64,000 bases of DNA, from assembly GCA_037951105.1 (NCBI GenBank), contig JBAMJV010005558.1, forward strand, positions 35,702 through 99,701, in the 5' to 3' direction. Below, piece by piece: positions 59,101 to 64,000 of this stretch; position 1 is the stretch's first letter, and every line of letters starts with the position of its first letter. The position numbers and the translations under genes were made by a program. Source of the DNA: Echinarachnius parma. Its lineage: Eukaryota > Echinodermata > Echinoidea > Clypeasteroida > Echinarachniidae. The notes beneath the pieces are model-generated. The model made no database searches. It was not told where the DNA came from and was given only the letters and a program-made list of their open reading frames with translations.

Positions 59101-59853
59101 AAGTTAGTATACAAATTTTGTCAAATTTCAATAACTGAAAAAAAATGTTCTGCATTGAATTTCACATTTTATTTATTTGGTCATTAAAATATGGACATTG
59201 ATTACTCTTCCCACGGAAAAATTAAAATATATTTTTCGGGGGGTACTTTTCAAGCTAACCTGCATGAAAATAACACTACAAAAATTGATTTGCATTGAAC
59301 TCTATGCAAATTTTCCGGGGCTCTTTTTGGCATTTCGGGGGTGAATTCGACCCGAGCCCCCGTTTTGTTCACTGCTTCAGTGGTTAACACATCTGTTATG
59401 TTTGACTTTTATGTTTTCACCATTGGGTAACATTTCGTATGGAATTGCCCTTTAGCCAAATCACCAATTTATGTACATGACCTATGTACCTTCCAATGTT
59501 CTGCTTGGCAGCCTCCAGAATCTCCACCAACAATTTCATGTGATGAGATTCAAACAATATCGGCTTAAATAATTGTAAATGGTCATGAAACTAAGAACTA
59601 ATTTAAAGAAATTTTAGATTTATTTCAAAGATATGGATGGAGTCTACAACTCATGTAACTACACATTACCTTCCAAAGTTCTGCTTGGCAGCTTCCAGAA
59701 TCTCCTCCAGCCATTTCATGTGATGAGATTCAAACATCTCCAAGAACTCTGCAATCTTATCCTCGCCCTTCACAAAGACGGAGAAGCCCAAGGGCCCGCC
59801 GTTGTCCTGCATCGTCATCTTGCTTCTTCGGGTCGCCTCAACTCAAATAAAAC
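35858..59853 (-). CDS. INCENP: INCENP, inner centromere protein, complete, 14 coding exons
   Basis: Fourteen exons (listed separately) join in phase into 3,942 nt plus stop, giving 1,314 residues (human about 918). The N-terminus (KIAEFLEMFESHHMKWLEEI) matches the segment that binds survivin and borealin and targets the complex to centromeres. A long Lys/Ser/Pro/Ala-rich region fills residues 92-860. A charged Glu/Lys/Arg coiled-coil or single-helix region spans about 928-1,200. The C-terminus holds [20 protein letters not shown], the IN-box (LINQHYHPPDFGALFPPIDP) that binds and activates Aurora B, and the TSS motif RTSSAVWDSP that Aurora B phosphorylates. INCENP scaffolds the chromosomal passenger complex in chromosome alignment, spindle checkpoint and cytokinesis. 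An in-frame TGA lies upstream of the ATG, supporting the start. The gene is in tandem with MAN2C1, 3.8 kb apart. Its introns are full of decayed copies of its own exon ends. Confidence 0.96.
36149..36535. mobile_element. MITE with ends CAGAGATGCCAAC, probably hAT-like
   Basis: CAGAGATGCCAACC at the left, GGTTGGCATCTCTG at the right. The flanks share 'aatcag'. A G12 run lies near 36,481. Non-coding. Confidence 0.6.
37105..37493. mobile_element. T2/Kolobok-type MITE, copy of 413-757
   Basis: TTAAAGGGACTTAGTAACATT at the left and 'agttactagatcccttta' plus A at the right, with TTAA edges. It shares 'catgggacaggtttcggt' with the 52.4 kb copy. A duplicated 'cccccggagtttttcttac' pair sits inside. 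Confidence 0.85.
37620..37729 (-). CDS. INCENP: INCENP coding exon 13
   Basis: Residues 1,219-1,256: IYVAASEENYGIDDMKSDDS then [16 protein letters not shown]. Human has [20 protein letters not shown] and PIPTWARG. Acceptor 'ttctgcag', donor GTCAGT. Phase 2 in, phase 1 out. Confidence 0.96.
37950..38035 (-). pseudogene. Copy of most of INCENP exon 13 with its acceptor
   Basis: 'catcgtctgtgctgtcatca' to 'gccgccacatagattctgca' is about 95% identical to 37,660-37,735. The donor end is missing. Recent duplicate. Confidence 0.93.
38065..38778. repeat. Dispersed repeat with internal tandem units and perfect DR1 words
   Basis: Starts with the palindrome TTCGACTGCGCGCAGTCGAA (38,072-38,091) and ends with a GCCTCCG...CGGAGGC hairpin (38,748-38,773). 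Units of 120-150 bp repeat 'gattgaaatctgaca' and 'ttttgccattacaagc', then 'ctgtgaccttgacctttgac'. TGACCTTTGACCT at 38,492 and 38,631 is a perfect DR1 nuclear-receptor element. The hairpin end recalls Helitron tails, but the class is uncertain. Confidence 0.6.
38892..39020. mobile_element. Truncated T2 MITE of the F/G family
   Basis: TTAAAGGGTACCACCACCC followed by phrases of F ('attccattccatcaacaag', 'aagcatgcgttcatg'). The right end is lost. Confidence 0.75.
39100..39600 (-). pseudogene. Three tandem copies of the 3' half of INCENP exon 12
   Basis: Copies at 39,457-39,560 and 39,306-39,405 are almost identical to 39,605-39,695, including the donor. A third, older copy is at 39,103-39,160. 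Period about 150 bp. They share the intron phrase 'cctagatatatgtatttacc'. Confidence 0.9.
39607..39794 (-). CDS. INCENP: INCENP coding exon 12
   Basis: Residues 1,157-1,219: EDAHLKAIIEKEKAKREHER, LKANILKMNTSHNSQLNTSA, ending SPQSYELTPQ, which aligns with human SYQMTPQG. Acceptor 'tttgcag', donor GTAAAT. Phase 0 in, phase 2 out. Flanked on both sides by copies of its own halves. Confidence 0.93.
39968..40105 (-). pseudogene. Copy of the 5' half of INCENP exon 12 with acceptor
   Basis: 'gctttctccttctcaatgat' and 'cagatgagcatcctcctgca' repeat 39,690-39,800 at about 88-90%. The frame stays open (EDAHLKLIIEKEKAKREHKR), but no donor follows. Confidence 0.88.
40430..40592. repeat. Dispersed repeat shared with 13,780 and 59,225
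   Basis: 'atgaaaataacactccaaaa' and 'tttgcattgaactccatgaa' recur at 59,262-59,312. The right end 'gagcccccgtgt' is also shared. Confidence 0.7.
40602..40743 (-). CDS. INCENP: INCENP coding exon 11
   Basis: Residues 1,109-1,156: (R)EKEKKEMEKRRQQETELRE, KERRAREETERLRKLAEERA, MRDKQRQD. Highly charged helix. Acceptor 'ttcaccag', donor GTACGT. Phase 2 in, phase 0 out. Confidence 0.9.
40950..41035 (-). pseudogene. Copy of the 5' half of INCENP exon 11
   Basis: 'gctccgtctcctgctgtcga' to 'ctctccctggtgaaggaaac' is nearly identical to 40,691-40,757. The 3' half is absent. Confidence 0.92.
41225..41340 (-). pseudogene. Chimeric decayed copies of INCENP exon 11 and exon 10 pieces
   Basis: 'gctccgcctcttattgtcaa' resembles exon 11, and directly after it 'cgccagagtctgctcctgta' resembles exon 10. 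So two different exon fragments have been joined. Confidence 0.6.
41522..41612 (-). pseudogene. Copy of the 3' half of INCENP exon 10, frame open
   Basis: Reads RQRLEEILRKREQTLGREKE then QQRLREE and a donor GTGAGA, in the same style as exon 10. The nearest upstream AG gives the wrong phase, so it is probably not spliced in. About 90% like exon 10. Confidence 0.8.
41702..41792 (-). pseudogene. Second copy of the 3' half of INCENP exon 10, frame open
   Basis: Reads LKEIIRKCEQTLVREKEQQS then LREE with donor GTGAGA. About 180 bp from both the previous copy and the true exon. Confidence 0.8.
41882..42078 (-). CDS. INCENP: INCENP coding exon 10
   Basis: Residues 1,044-1,109: EEEERRHQRMLERKKEFEEA, ERQRRAEEQRQERQRQRDRQ, RLEEIIKKREQTLAREKEQQ. 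Charged coiled-coil. Acceptor 'tgtttag', donor GTGAGA. Phase 0 in, phase 2 out. Confidence 0.92.
42415..42470 (-). pseudogene. Decayed copy of the middle of INCENP exon 10
   Basis: 'gctgctgcttctcagcccac' and 'cactgtcgttctgtttcctc' resemble 41,990-42,030 in exon 10. Confidence 0.55.
42600..42865 (+). mobile_element. Possible tRNA-derived SINE
   Basis: 'catggtcgcttagagttttc' followed by 'gggttcaaaccct' looks like a degenerate A box and a good B box. A conserved-looking tail 'gaattggagataggcgccac' follows. No second copy in the window to test it. Confidence 0.35.
42897..43034 (-). CDS. INCENP: INCENP coding exon 9
   Basis: Residues 998-1,043: TLTEKQKEDRKKEEVQKRQQ, YEKKKAEVEERRNQEHEAKM, RKLKDQ. 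Charged helix. Acceptor 'atcattcag', donor GTATGA. Phase 0 both ends. Confidence 0.9.
43195..44625 (-). pseudogene. About eight decayed tandem copies of the 5' end of INCENP exon 9
   Basis: Copies near 43,200-43,245, 43,350-43,410, 43,460-43,500, 43,600-43,650, 43,755-43,815, 44,190-44,255, 44,365-44,420 and 44,550-44,615. Each carries variants of 'cttctgtttctccgtcaggg' and 'tctgaatgatggagggatag', that is exon start, acceptor and intron. Spacing is about 120-190 bp apart from a longer gap around 43,860-44,160. Confidence 0.85.
44801..44900 (-). CDS. INCENP: INCENP coding exon 8
   Basis: Residues 964-997: (R)EERMRKAAQAREQFHQQRQ then ERKQKIQERDEMKQ. Acceptor 'gaaggataag' was chosen because it keeps the phase; others nearby do not. 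Donor GTAAGG. Phase 2 in, phase 0 out. Confidence 0.85.
45297..45606. mobile_element. T2-type MITE related to 51,785-52,338
   Basis: TTAAAGTGAGGCCTGTAAAAT at the left; 'gacactttacacccctcac' and TTTAA at the right. Interior includes 'gaacactgctttcctgg' and 'gagaaacgaggaagctcc', shared with the other copy. Confidence 0.7.
45665..45774 (-). CDS. INCENP: INCENP coding exon 7
   Basis: Residues 928-964: EQQQAKKAQLMEKQKKEESH then RKKVAEEKKRQLEDQR. Acceptor 'tttgagcag' (a CAG three bases earlier is an in-phase alternative). Donor GTAATT. Phase 0 in, phase 2 out. Confidence 0.9.
45870..46090. repeat. ATC microsatellite
   Basis: CATC/CACC repeat ending at the exon 6 donor (46,091). Confidence 0.93.
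46092..46232 (-). CDS. INCENP: INCENP coding exon 6
   Basis: Residues 881-927: VIRPQIRSLMLQAGRKSSMS, TPGTPNSRSVITSFITRNTP, QKKSLK. It aligns with human [20 protein letters not shown], the conserved block just before the helix. Donor GTAGGA. Phase 0 both ends. Confidence 0.95.
46749..46815 (-). CDS. INCENP: INCENP coding exon 5
   Basis: Residues 858-880: SSSSCGSDDIIDKTPSPECP then ASK. Short linker exon. Acceptor 'tttctag', donor GTCAGT. Phase 2 in, phase 0 out. Confidence 0.88.
47466..48040. mobile_element. hAT-type MITE with 8-bp target duplication
   Basis: Ends TAGAGCTGAGTCAAAT and ATTTGACTCAGCACTA. GTACGATG lies exactly at 47,458-47,465 and 48,041-48,048. Subterminal palindromic words 'attcgatatccgaccg' occur at both ends, and a poly(A)/poly(T) foldback sits inside. 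The target is itself a dispersed repeat also seen at 30,290-30,440. Confidence 0.88.
48097..48320 (-). CDS. INCENP: INCENP coding exon 4
   Basis: Residues 784-858: CVRKSELRRSKRVSMAQAKV, IAAHMDRDSLEPQEQATSAS, then an acidic run of seven Glu and VRETRSGSS. Acceptor 'cttcccag', donor GTATAA. Phase 0 in, phase 2 out. Confidence 0.92.
48440..48665 (-). pseudogene. Two decayed copies of the 5' end of INCENP exon 4
   Basis: 48,445-48,505 ('gccattgatacacacttgca', 'ctctcacacactgga') repeats 48,275-48,325. 48,610-48,665 is an older copy with 'ttttacacactgcaaaaag'. Confidence 0.75.
48837..48996. mobile_element. Foldback MITE, about 160 bp
   Basis: GTAGCCCATTTCATAAAACA at the left and 'ttttatgaaatgggctac' at the right, with arms of about 45 bp. 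Target duplication not clear. Confidence 0.7.
48998..49163. mobile_element. Small MITE with ends GGTGTTGCACAAAG
   Basis: 'ggtgttgcacaaagagtttc' at the left and 'aacactttgtgcaacacacc' at the right. Abuts the previous foldback element and the INCENP exon 3 donor region. Confidence 0.6.
49201..51274 (-). CDS. INCENP: INCENP coding exon 3 (2,074-nt exon, disordered central region)
   Basis: Residues 92-783. Low-complexity, rich in Lys, Ser, Pro, Ala and Thr. It contains a Pro/Ala tract (PAPVSVPAPAPATVPAP type, coded at about 50,380-50,500, built from a 'gcaggagcaggagcaggaac' tandem), many STR and SSK repeats, acidic segments and several SP/TP sites. Such disordered regions in INCENP bind HP1 and carry CDK sites; specific sites are not claimed here. 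Acceptor 'tattgcag', donor GTCAGT. Phase 2 in, phase 0 out. Makes the protein about 400 residues longer than human INCENP. Confidence 0.93.
51418..51651. mobile_element. Foldback MITE with ends GGCCCGTATTCACAAAGG
   Basis: Left 'ggcccgtattcacaaaggag', right 'ctcctttgtgaatacaggcc'. The arms extend about 80 bp ('gtccatggtctaaaccc' against 'gggtttagaccatggac' with a change). TTT on both sides may be a 3-bp duplication, as for PIF/Harbinger elements. Confidence 0.65.
51785..52338. mobile_element. T2-type MITE
   Basis: TTAAAGTCATACATGTAAAGT at the left, 'gacactttacatgcatcac' and TTTAA at the right, TTAA edges. Related to 45,297-45,606 and 7,651-7,802. Confidence 0.8.
52521..54800. mobile_element. 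Iteron-bearing transposon, GGGC family (element iii)
   Basis: Inverted ends GGGCAAGTCCAAG and CTTGGACTTGCCC; the left end is split after its ninth base by a hAT MITE. CCAA duplication at 52,517-52,520 and 54,801-54,804. Eight copies of the 15-mer GTAACRCGCGGGACA: four at the left (53,413, 53,587 inverted, 53,756, 53,775) and four inverted at the right (54,378, 54,394, 54,588, 54,760). Between the two blocks, 53,860-54,260 is homologous to the interior of the TTAACCC MITEs. About 1.57 kb without the insert. No transposase frame. Confidence 0.85.
52530..53234. mobile_element. hAT-type MITE inserted in element iii
   Basis: Ends TAGTGCTGTAAC and GTTACAGCACTA. GGCAAGTC repeats exactly at 52,522-52,529 and 53,235-53,242. 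Subterminal 'gatcggatcgg' words occur at both ends, with poly(A) and poly(T) tracts in inverted positions. Same family as 60,000-60,442. Confidence 0.93.
56796..57016 (-). CDS. Basic Lys-rich frame inside element iv, possible transposon protein remnant
   Basis: After a good acceptor (minus 'tttttctatatgtag') the frame reads GHEANSIVNLKRTGKYEEYK then DKKAVTMKRSWEKKKMQEHS and LPKCVQKQLQIKKKLATNKH, and runs to a stop. The pattern 'GKYEEYKxKKAxxMKxSxEKKK' resembles, from memory, uncharacterised basic proteins repeated in marine invertebrate genomes. That resemblance is unverified. It could be a fragment of the DNA-binding protein of the element. Incomplete: no start codon exon or partner exons found. 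Confidence 0.35.
57035..57930. other. Middle of element iv, no coding frame
   Basis: AT-rich, without iterons. A run of 'gatgctgcacatg'-like repeats near 57,730-57,800. Confidence 0.5.
58739..58864 (-). CDS. INCENP: INCENP coding exon 2
   Basis: Residues 50-92: (R)EESKLLPKTPGVKSRAKRR, ARKATRSSSVSPTTAAEEIP, AK. The PKTP and basic stretch match the region after the CPC-binding helix in vertebrate INCENP. Acceptor 'tatacag', donor GTATAG. Phase 2 both ends. Confidence 0.92.
59225..59375. repeat. Dispersed repeat shared with 40,430
   Basis: 'gcatgaaaataacactacaa' and 'gatttgcattgaactctatg' match 40,470-40,530. Confidence 0.7.
59488..59570 (-). pseudogene. Copy of the 3' half of INCENP exon 1 with donor
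   Basis: 'accttccaatgttctgcttg' to 'caatttcatgtgatgagatt' repeats 59,667-59,735 with few changes. Confidence 0.9.
59670..59853 (-). CDS. INCENP: INCENP coding exon 1 (start codon, CPC-binding segment)
   Basis: CDS 59,670-59,818; 59,819-59,853 is 5' UTR. Residues 1-49: MTMQDNGGPLGFSVFVKGED, KIAEFLEMFESHHMKWLEEI, LEAAKQNFG. It aligns with human [20 protein letters not shown]. The first of two in-frame ATGs is taken; a TGA nine codons upstream closes the frame. Acceptor 'ctcttccag', donor GTAATG. Phase 2 out. Confidence 0.95.
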
Positions 59854-59977
59854 CTGGAAGAGAAAATTATACAGAAATAAGTATACTTGAACAGAGCATC
59901 AGTTGCCAAGTCGTGGGCACGCATTGGTAGAGAATGCCGGACTTTGGTAAAATAAAATGCTTGTATTTCTGAGGGTC

Positions 59978-60490
59978 TGCCATTATCCTGCATCGTCATT
60001 AGTGCTGTAACTGACCTTGATGATCGGATCGGTTGATCGGATCGGTTGATCGGATCGGCAAAATCCGATCAATGACCAAAAATCAAAATCGGATCGGAAA
60101 TCTGTAAAAAATTGGCAAAAAATATATATATTCAAATATTGTTTTTTTTTCTTTGGAAAATGATCCCCCAAAACATATTTTGGGAAAATAAATGAATACC
60201 AAAGCAACATATATATCCATATGAATAAGCCCAAGGTAATCTTGTATGGGTATGCTTTCATTTCAAACTCCTTTTACAAAATACTTGCGGCGATTCTGAA
60301 AGGTTACGTCAAATTAAACGATTTTTTTTTTTTGTGCCGATCTTCCGATTTTTCTGCATGATCGGAAATCGGCAAAAACGATCCCGATCAGGCATGATCG
60401 GATTGGGATCGTATGCCGATCCGATGATCGGTTACAGCACCAATCGTCATCTTGCTTTTTTGGTTTGCCTCAACTCAAATCAAACCTGGA
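59978..60490 (-). pseudogene. Copy of the INCENP start-codon region, split by a hAT MITE
   Basis: 'gggtctgccattatcctgca' (59,983) and 'cctcaactcaaatcaaacct' (60,469) repeat 59,800-59,860, including the acceptor. The MITE inserted into ATCGTCAT, the duplicated start-codon sequence. Confidence 0.9.
60000..60442. mobile_element. hAT-type MITE, copy of 52,530-53,234
   Basis: Ends TAGTGCTGTAAC and GTTACAGCACCA. ATCGTCAT repeats exactly at 59,992-59,999 and 60,443-60,450. Interior words 'gatcggatcgg' are shared with the other copy. Confidence 0.92.
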
Positions 60491-60609
60491 AGAGAAAATA
60501 GAGAAATAAAACAAATTATATACGGCATTTGGATATATGTTTTACTTCAACTGGAACGCTCAATAACTGATTAGAGAATAGAGACTGCAGGAAAAACTTA
60601 GTCGCTATT

Positions 60610-60690
60610 TCTGAGGGTCTGCCATTGATCCTGTATCGACATCCTGCTTCTTCACTTCTTGAGTTAGCCTCAACTCAAATTAATATGTGC
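60610..60690 (-). pseudogene. Third copy of the INCENP start-codon region
   Basis: 'tgagggtctgccattgatcc' and 'gagttagcctcaactcaaat' repeat the same segment. A fragment of the hAT MITE (60,690-60,748) follows, which suggests that MITE and exon copy were duplicated together and then decayed. Confidence 0.8.
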
Positions 60691-60899
60691 CGATCATGGC
60701 ATGATCGGATCCGGAACGAATTTCAATCCGATGATCGGTTACAGCATTAAGTGAAACAACGTCAATGTCTTCTAAAAATGGCAGCAGCATTTTGTGATAC
60801 ATGTCATGTGATGTCAAGAGAGGAACGATGGAAGGGAGCAGTTCTATTTCTAATTCAATCAGCATATTCTTCTTGTCATGCATCAGCTTGTGAAGCTTG

Positions 60900-60952
60900 T
60901 GAAGCCCCCCCCCCCCCCCCCCCCCCCCCACCCCAAAAAAAAAGAAGAGATC
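60900..60952. repeat. C homopolymer followed by A run
   Basis: About 24 C then 'accccaaaaaaaaa'. Likely unstable in sequencing. Confidence 0.95.
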
Positions 60953-61019
60953 TTGCATTCAATTTCAAACGTTCAGATTCAGACAGTTTCGGACAAACTC
61001 AAAGATATCCGCCATCAAT

Positions 61020-61925
61020 AAAACTAAGTTAGGGCCTAAGGCATCGATCATGTCCCTTGCTTGCTCTAGTCTTGGACTTGGAGAAAAAGACACAAATCTA
61101 CTCACAATCACATCTAACTCTCAGCCTCAGGCATTAGAATCTGCACATTTCTCTTCATAAAAAAAAAGGTTTAGGAAAATGTACACTTGTTATGTTAATT
61201 AATGTTATGAATATGAGTTATGACTTCTTGAATGTAAATAAATTTGTAAATCTGTAAATATGGCCAGCCCATAATTTAAAATTATAAAATAATCGTTACT
61301 TCAATTCAAAATGTTGGTCATCATACTCGTCATACTTAGACGGTCATATTGCGATTTGCACTTTGACTTTGTTTAGTAGTTTTGTTTTTAACTAGTTTTA
61401 CTGAACTCACACAACGTCACAAGTCACACAAGTCAAAACTCAAATTAAATCAAAATCAAAACTCAAAACTCAAAACTAAAACTAAAACTTAAAACTAAAG
61501 CCGGAGTAAAGCAAGACAAGTCGCACCAATCACAATAACAATTTGCCAACATGTACAACCGTCAACACACAATACAAAACTGCAACATACACTTTATAGT
61601 ATACCAATCAAAAGAAACCAAGAGTTCATACAATTTATTTGATACAATCGAGTCATCAATCATAGACAATTCCTATCCATCATTCCATGCTTGGAAATGT
61701 GTGCAGCAAAGCTGCTGCAGCTGCGACTGGACAATGCTGGAGCATTCAGCCGACGCACCGGCGGGGCTGGCCTGGCGGACTGCAGCTAGCAGCACGATTA
61801 CCGTTTTGTATTTATCTTAAAACTTGCTCTCTCAGACATGATTTATGATTCGCTTTCTCGCTAAAAAATCAAAAATAGAAACTTAATACAAATTGCAATG
61901 TTAAATAGCATTAGTATCAATTAAC
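61020..61925. other. Putative INCENP 5' UTR intron, no gene seen
   Basis: Includes an 'aaactaaaact' degenerate repeat (61,435-61,500) and a GC-rich island at 61,735-61,800. A minus-strand reading gives no coding exon. Confidence 0.5.
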
Positions 61926-61930
61926 TTACA

Positions 61931-62125
61931 TTTATTAAATCGTCTCAATGTTGAAATACAGTGGTGGTTTTTTTACGGCGTCGCACGGGCATCTGCGAGC
62001 TTTTTGTGTACAAAACGCGATCATAAATAAATGGCGGTTTTAAATTCTGCGGCACGTTATCAACCAATCAGGATCGAGAACACAAACAACGTTCAATACG
62101 ACTGTGCCGCAAGATGGCGCTATAT
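61931..62125 (-). promoter_or_regulatory. Putative INCENP non-coding first exon and promoter
   Basis: On the minus strand a donor AATGTAAGTTAAT is at 61,930. Upstream lie an inverted CCAAT box (62,064-62,070), TTTAAA at 62,039 (a CHR-like word of cell-cycle promoters) and a YY1-like AAGATGGCG at 62,111. CpG content is higher than around. Fits a TATA-less mitotic gene promoter, but is unproven. Confidence 0.5.
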
Positions 62126-62129
62126 ATAT

Positions 62130-64000
62130 TTGATGATTTTTGCTCATAGCGATGTTTTTACCATTATTGATCCATAAAATCATCTTACTTTTCAATAATG
62201 TCAATGTAATTACATTAATTTACTGTTATAAAAATCTGCCTGATATTAGGTTTTATCATAATAAATGATGTGCCAAATAGTGACAAAGCTACTTTGGGGA
62301 TGGGCACAGCACAAGGCACAATCATGCCGCGCCCCCTCCAAAAAAGTGTACCCCACAGCGTTCTCCAGATCTCCCCCCCCCCCTCAGCCCCCCCCCCCCC
62401 CCAAAAAAAAGGGGGAATATATAATATTAATTTGTATATCAGCCCGACCTCTCTTCGCCAATGATGCTAAATTATTGATAAAATTATGTGGTTATATGAT
62501 CAAATTGGTAAAATTATTGTGCACAGCAAAATATGACCAGATGTGAAATGTTGGAATTGTGTTTATAAAATCAGGAACAGACTTTTGAGATATTCAATTC
62601 AGTTCAATTACATACTATTATTTGTGTTGGTACAACTCAATGGAAAATTGTTACGGGTTCACAATATTACATCTGAATTTAGTTCATATAATAAAACATT
62701 TTAAAAACATCTGAATGGTGGCCTATAAATTACACTTATGATAAAACTCTTATGTTGATAAGTAATTTCAACACAAAATAGTTTTCTTTATCAATATTAA
62801 TTTTTCAAGATCATAACGTCTAACACATAATGCCAACTCCTCCACGTTTACTAATGCGATTATTCGAAAGAAAGAATAACTGGGTATGTCAATTAACCAA
62901 TAAGTGAAAACTTTGAATCAAAACAATCTAAGAATGTACAGAATTCATCAAAAAAACTCTTTAGGCCTTTGCACTAAAATGTAATAGATAATTTATTGGT
63001 GTCATTGCTATTTTCATTTTTTTTTTTTTTTTAATCAGCTGGAGTACTATATTATGTAGAATCATAAGAAAATCTTTCAATTTAATCATAATTCGGGCAA
63101 GATGGGCTTTATTTATTACATGATACCAGGTATTGAGAAAGCATAACCGGTATATCACGGTATACATTATAAGACATGAATAGCTAACAAAAGAAACAGA
63201 CAAAAAGGGAAAAAGAAACAAAACAATTTTGACAAAGTTTTGAAAAGAGCCATATTCGGCCACATTCGAGCAAAACCATGTCATACATTTGGGCAAAACC
63301 ATGTCATATTTGGGCAAACTCATGGTACATTTGTGCAAAGACATCTTATGTTATTTTCGGACTAGGCCATCAGAAACATATGCTTTTGTATTATCATTTT
63401 AAATTATATTTGCTTGTCAGGTGAAAAGTCGGGAAGGAAAATTATTCGGGCAAAATACATCAGCCCCACCCACCCTGAGAAAAGTGTTCTCCTATATTAA
63501 ATACGCCGATGAGATCAACTGAGAGAAGTATATGATCTCCGATGACGCACAAATTGCAAAGTCTGTTTATTTTAGCTTAGTGCTCAGTTACTTATTTCTG
63601 AGGGTTTTTTATGATAAAGAAATCATATTCATACATAACATTTCTTCATGACTATCAATATACGCGAAAGTTCTAATCATTAAACAATGAACAAAACAAA
63701 ACATATTTTGTTCAATATAGAGACCCGTATCTAGAGTAAAGCTGTGAATATCACAAAGGCGTCGATCCGTTTTTGCGATTGGGGGGGGGGGGGGGGCGGC
63801 AGAAAATAGTTTTCAACCGAATGACACCTAAACAGGGGGTCTAAGGGAGGTGGAGCCCAATAAGCTTTTTTTGATAGCCACTTAGAACTGTCAAGATGTG
63901 TATACGGTATAGGAAAAAAGTCTATCTATCTTATATTACAAAACAGGCTTTATTCTGCGCTCATTGAAAGTGTCTTGATGGCTCGAAGACCTGAATTTGT
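62130..64000. other. Flank upstream of INCENP, no gene seen
   Basis: AT-rich with C runs at 62,370 and 62,390 and a G17 run at 63,781. 63,268-63,335 holds three to four decayed 'gggcaaaaccatgtcatat' units. No exon or element boundaries recognised. Confidence 0.5.

Overview
This is nuclear DNA of an animal. The genes have short exons, GT-AG introns and long introns full of microsatellites and miniature transposons. The two large genes, their intron phases, the repeat-rich marine-invertebrate style of the DNA and the mobile-element families (T2/Kolobok-like, piggyBac-like, hAT-like and mariner MITEs) suggest an invertebrate deuterostome. An echinoderm is my best guess, but the species cannot be fixed from the window.

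Layout. 1-12,866: intron-like DNA left of the last visible MAN2C1 exon. It holds a rearranged duplicate of the 11.4-13.0 kb region (about 310-1,760), a motif-rich transposon (2,807-4,146), several MITEs and a TRIM-type RING/B-box gene on the plus strand with an uninterrupted coding exon (5,387-7,210). 12,867-32,000 (minus strand): the 5' half of MAN2C1, the cytosolic GH38 alpha-mannosidase that trims free oligosaccharides. Twelve coding exons join in phase to 540 codons, preceded by a likely non-coding first exon with a strong donor at 32,000. The C-terminal half is not seen and should lie beyond the left edge. 32,000-35,857: spacer with long GGT and CAC microsatellites. 35,858-59,853 (minus strand): a complete INCENP gene, the scaffold of the chromosomal passenger complex. 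Fourteen coding exons join in phase to 1,314 residues, from the N-terminal targeting region to the IN-box with its TSS motif. A putative non-coding first exon and promoter lie near 61,930-62,125. 62,130-64,000: no gene seen.

Two phenomena stand out. First, in both genes most exons are accompanied in the neighbouring introns by decayed partial copies of their own ends, often in tandem. Second, three transposons (23,672-24,439; 52,521-54,800; 55,892-58,524) share 4-bp target duplications and GGGC-starting inverted ends, and each carries four or eight copies of its own private 15-bp motif. A fourth element (2,807-4,146) with different ends follows the same plan with seven copies. Nested insertions and a paralogous empty site fix several element boundaries to the base. 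The piggyBac-like TTAACCC elements show a parallel trait: a copy-specific subterminal palindrome present at both ends of each copy.

All splice sites were read by eye. Protein identities come from remembered family sequences, not from searches.
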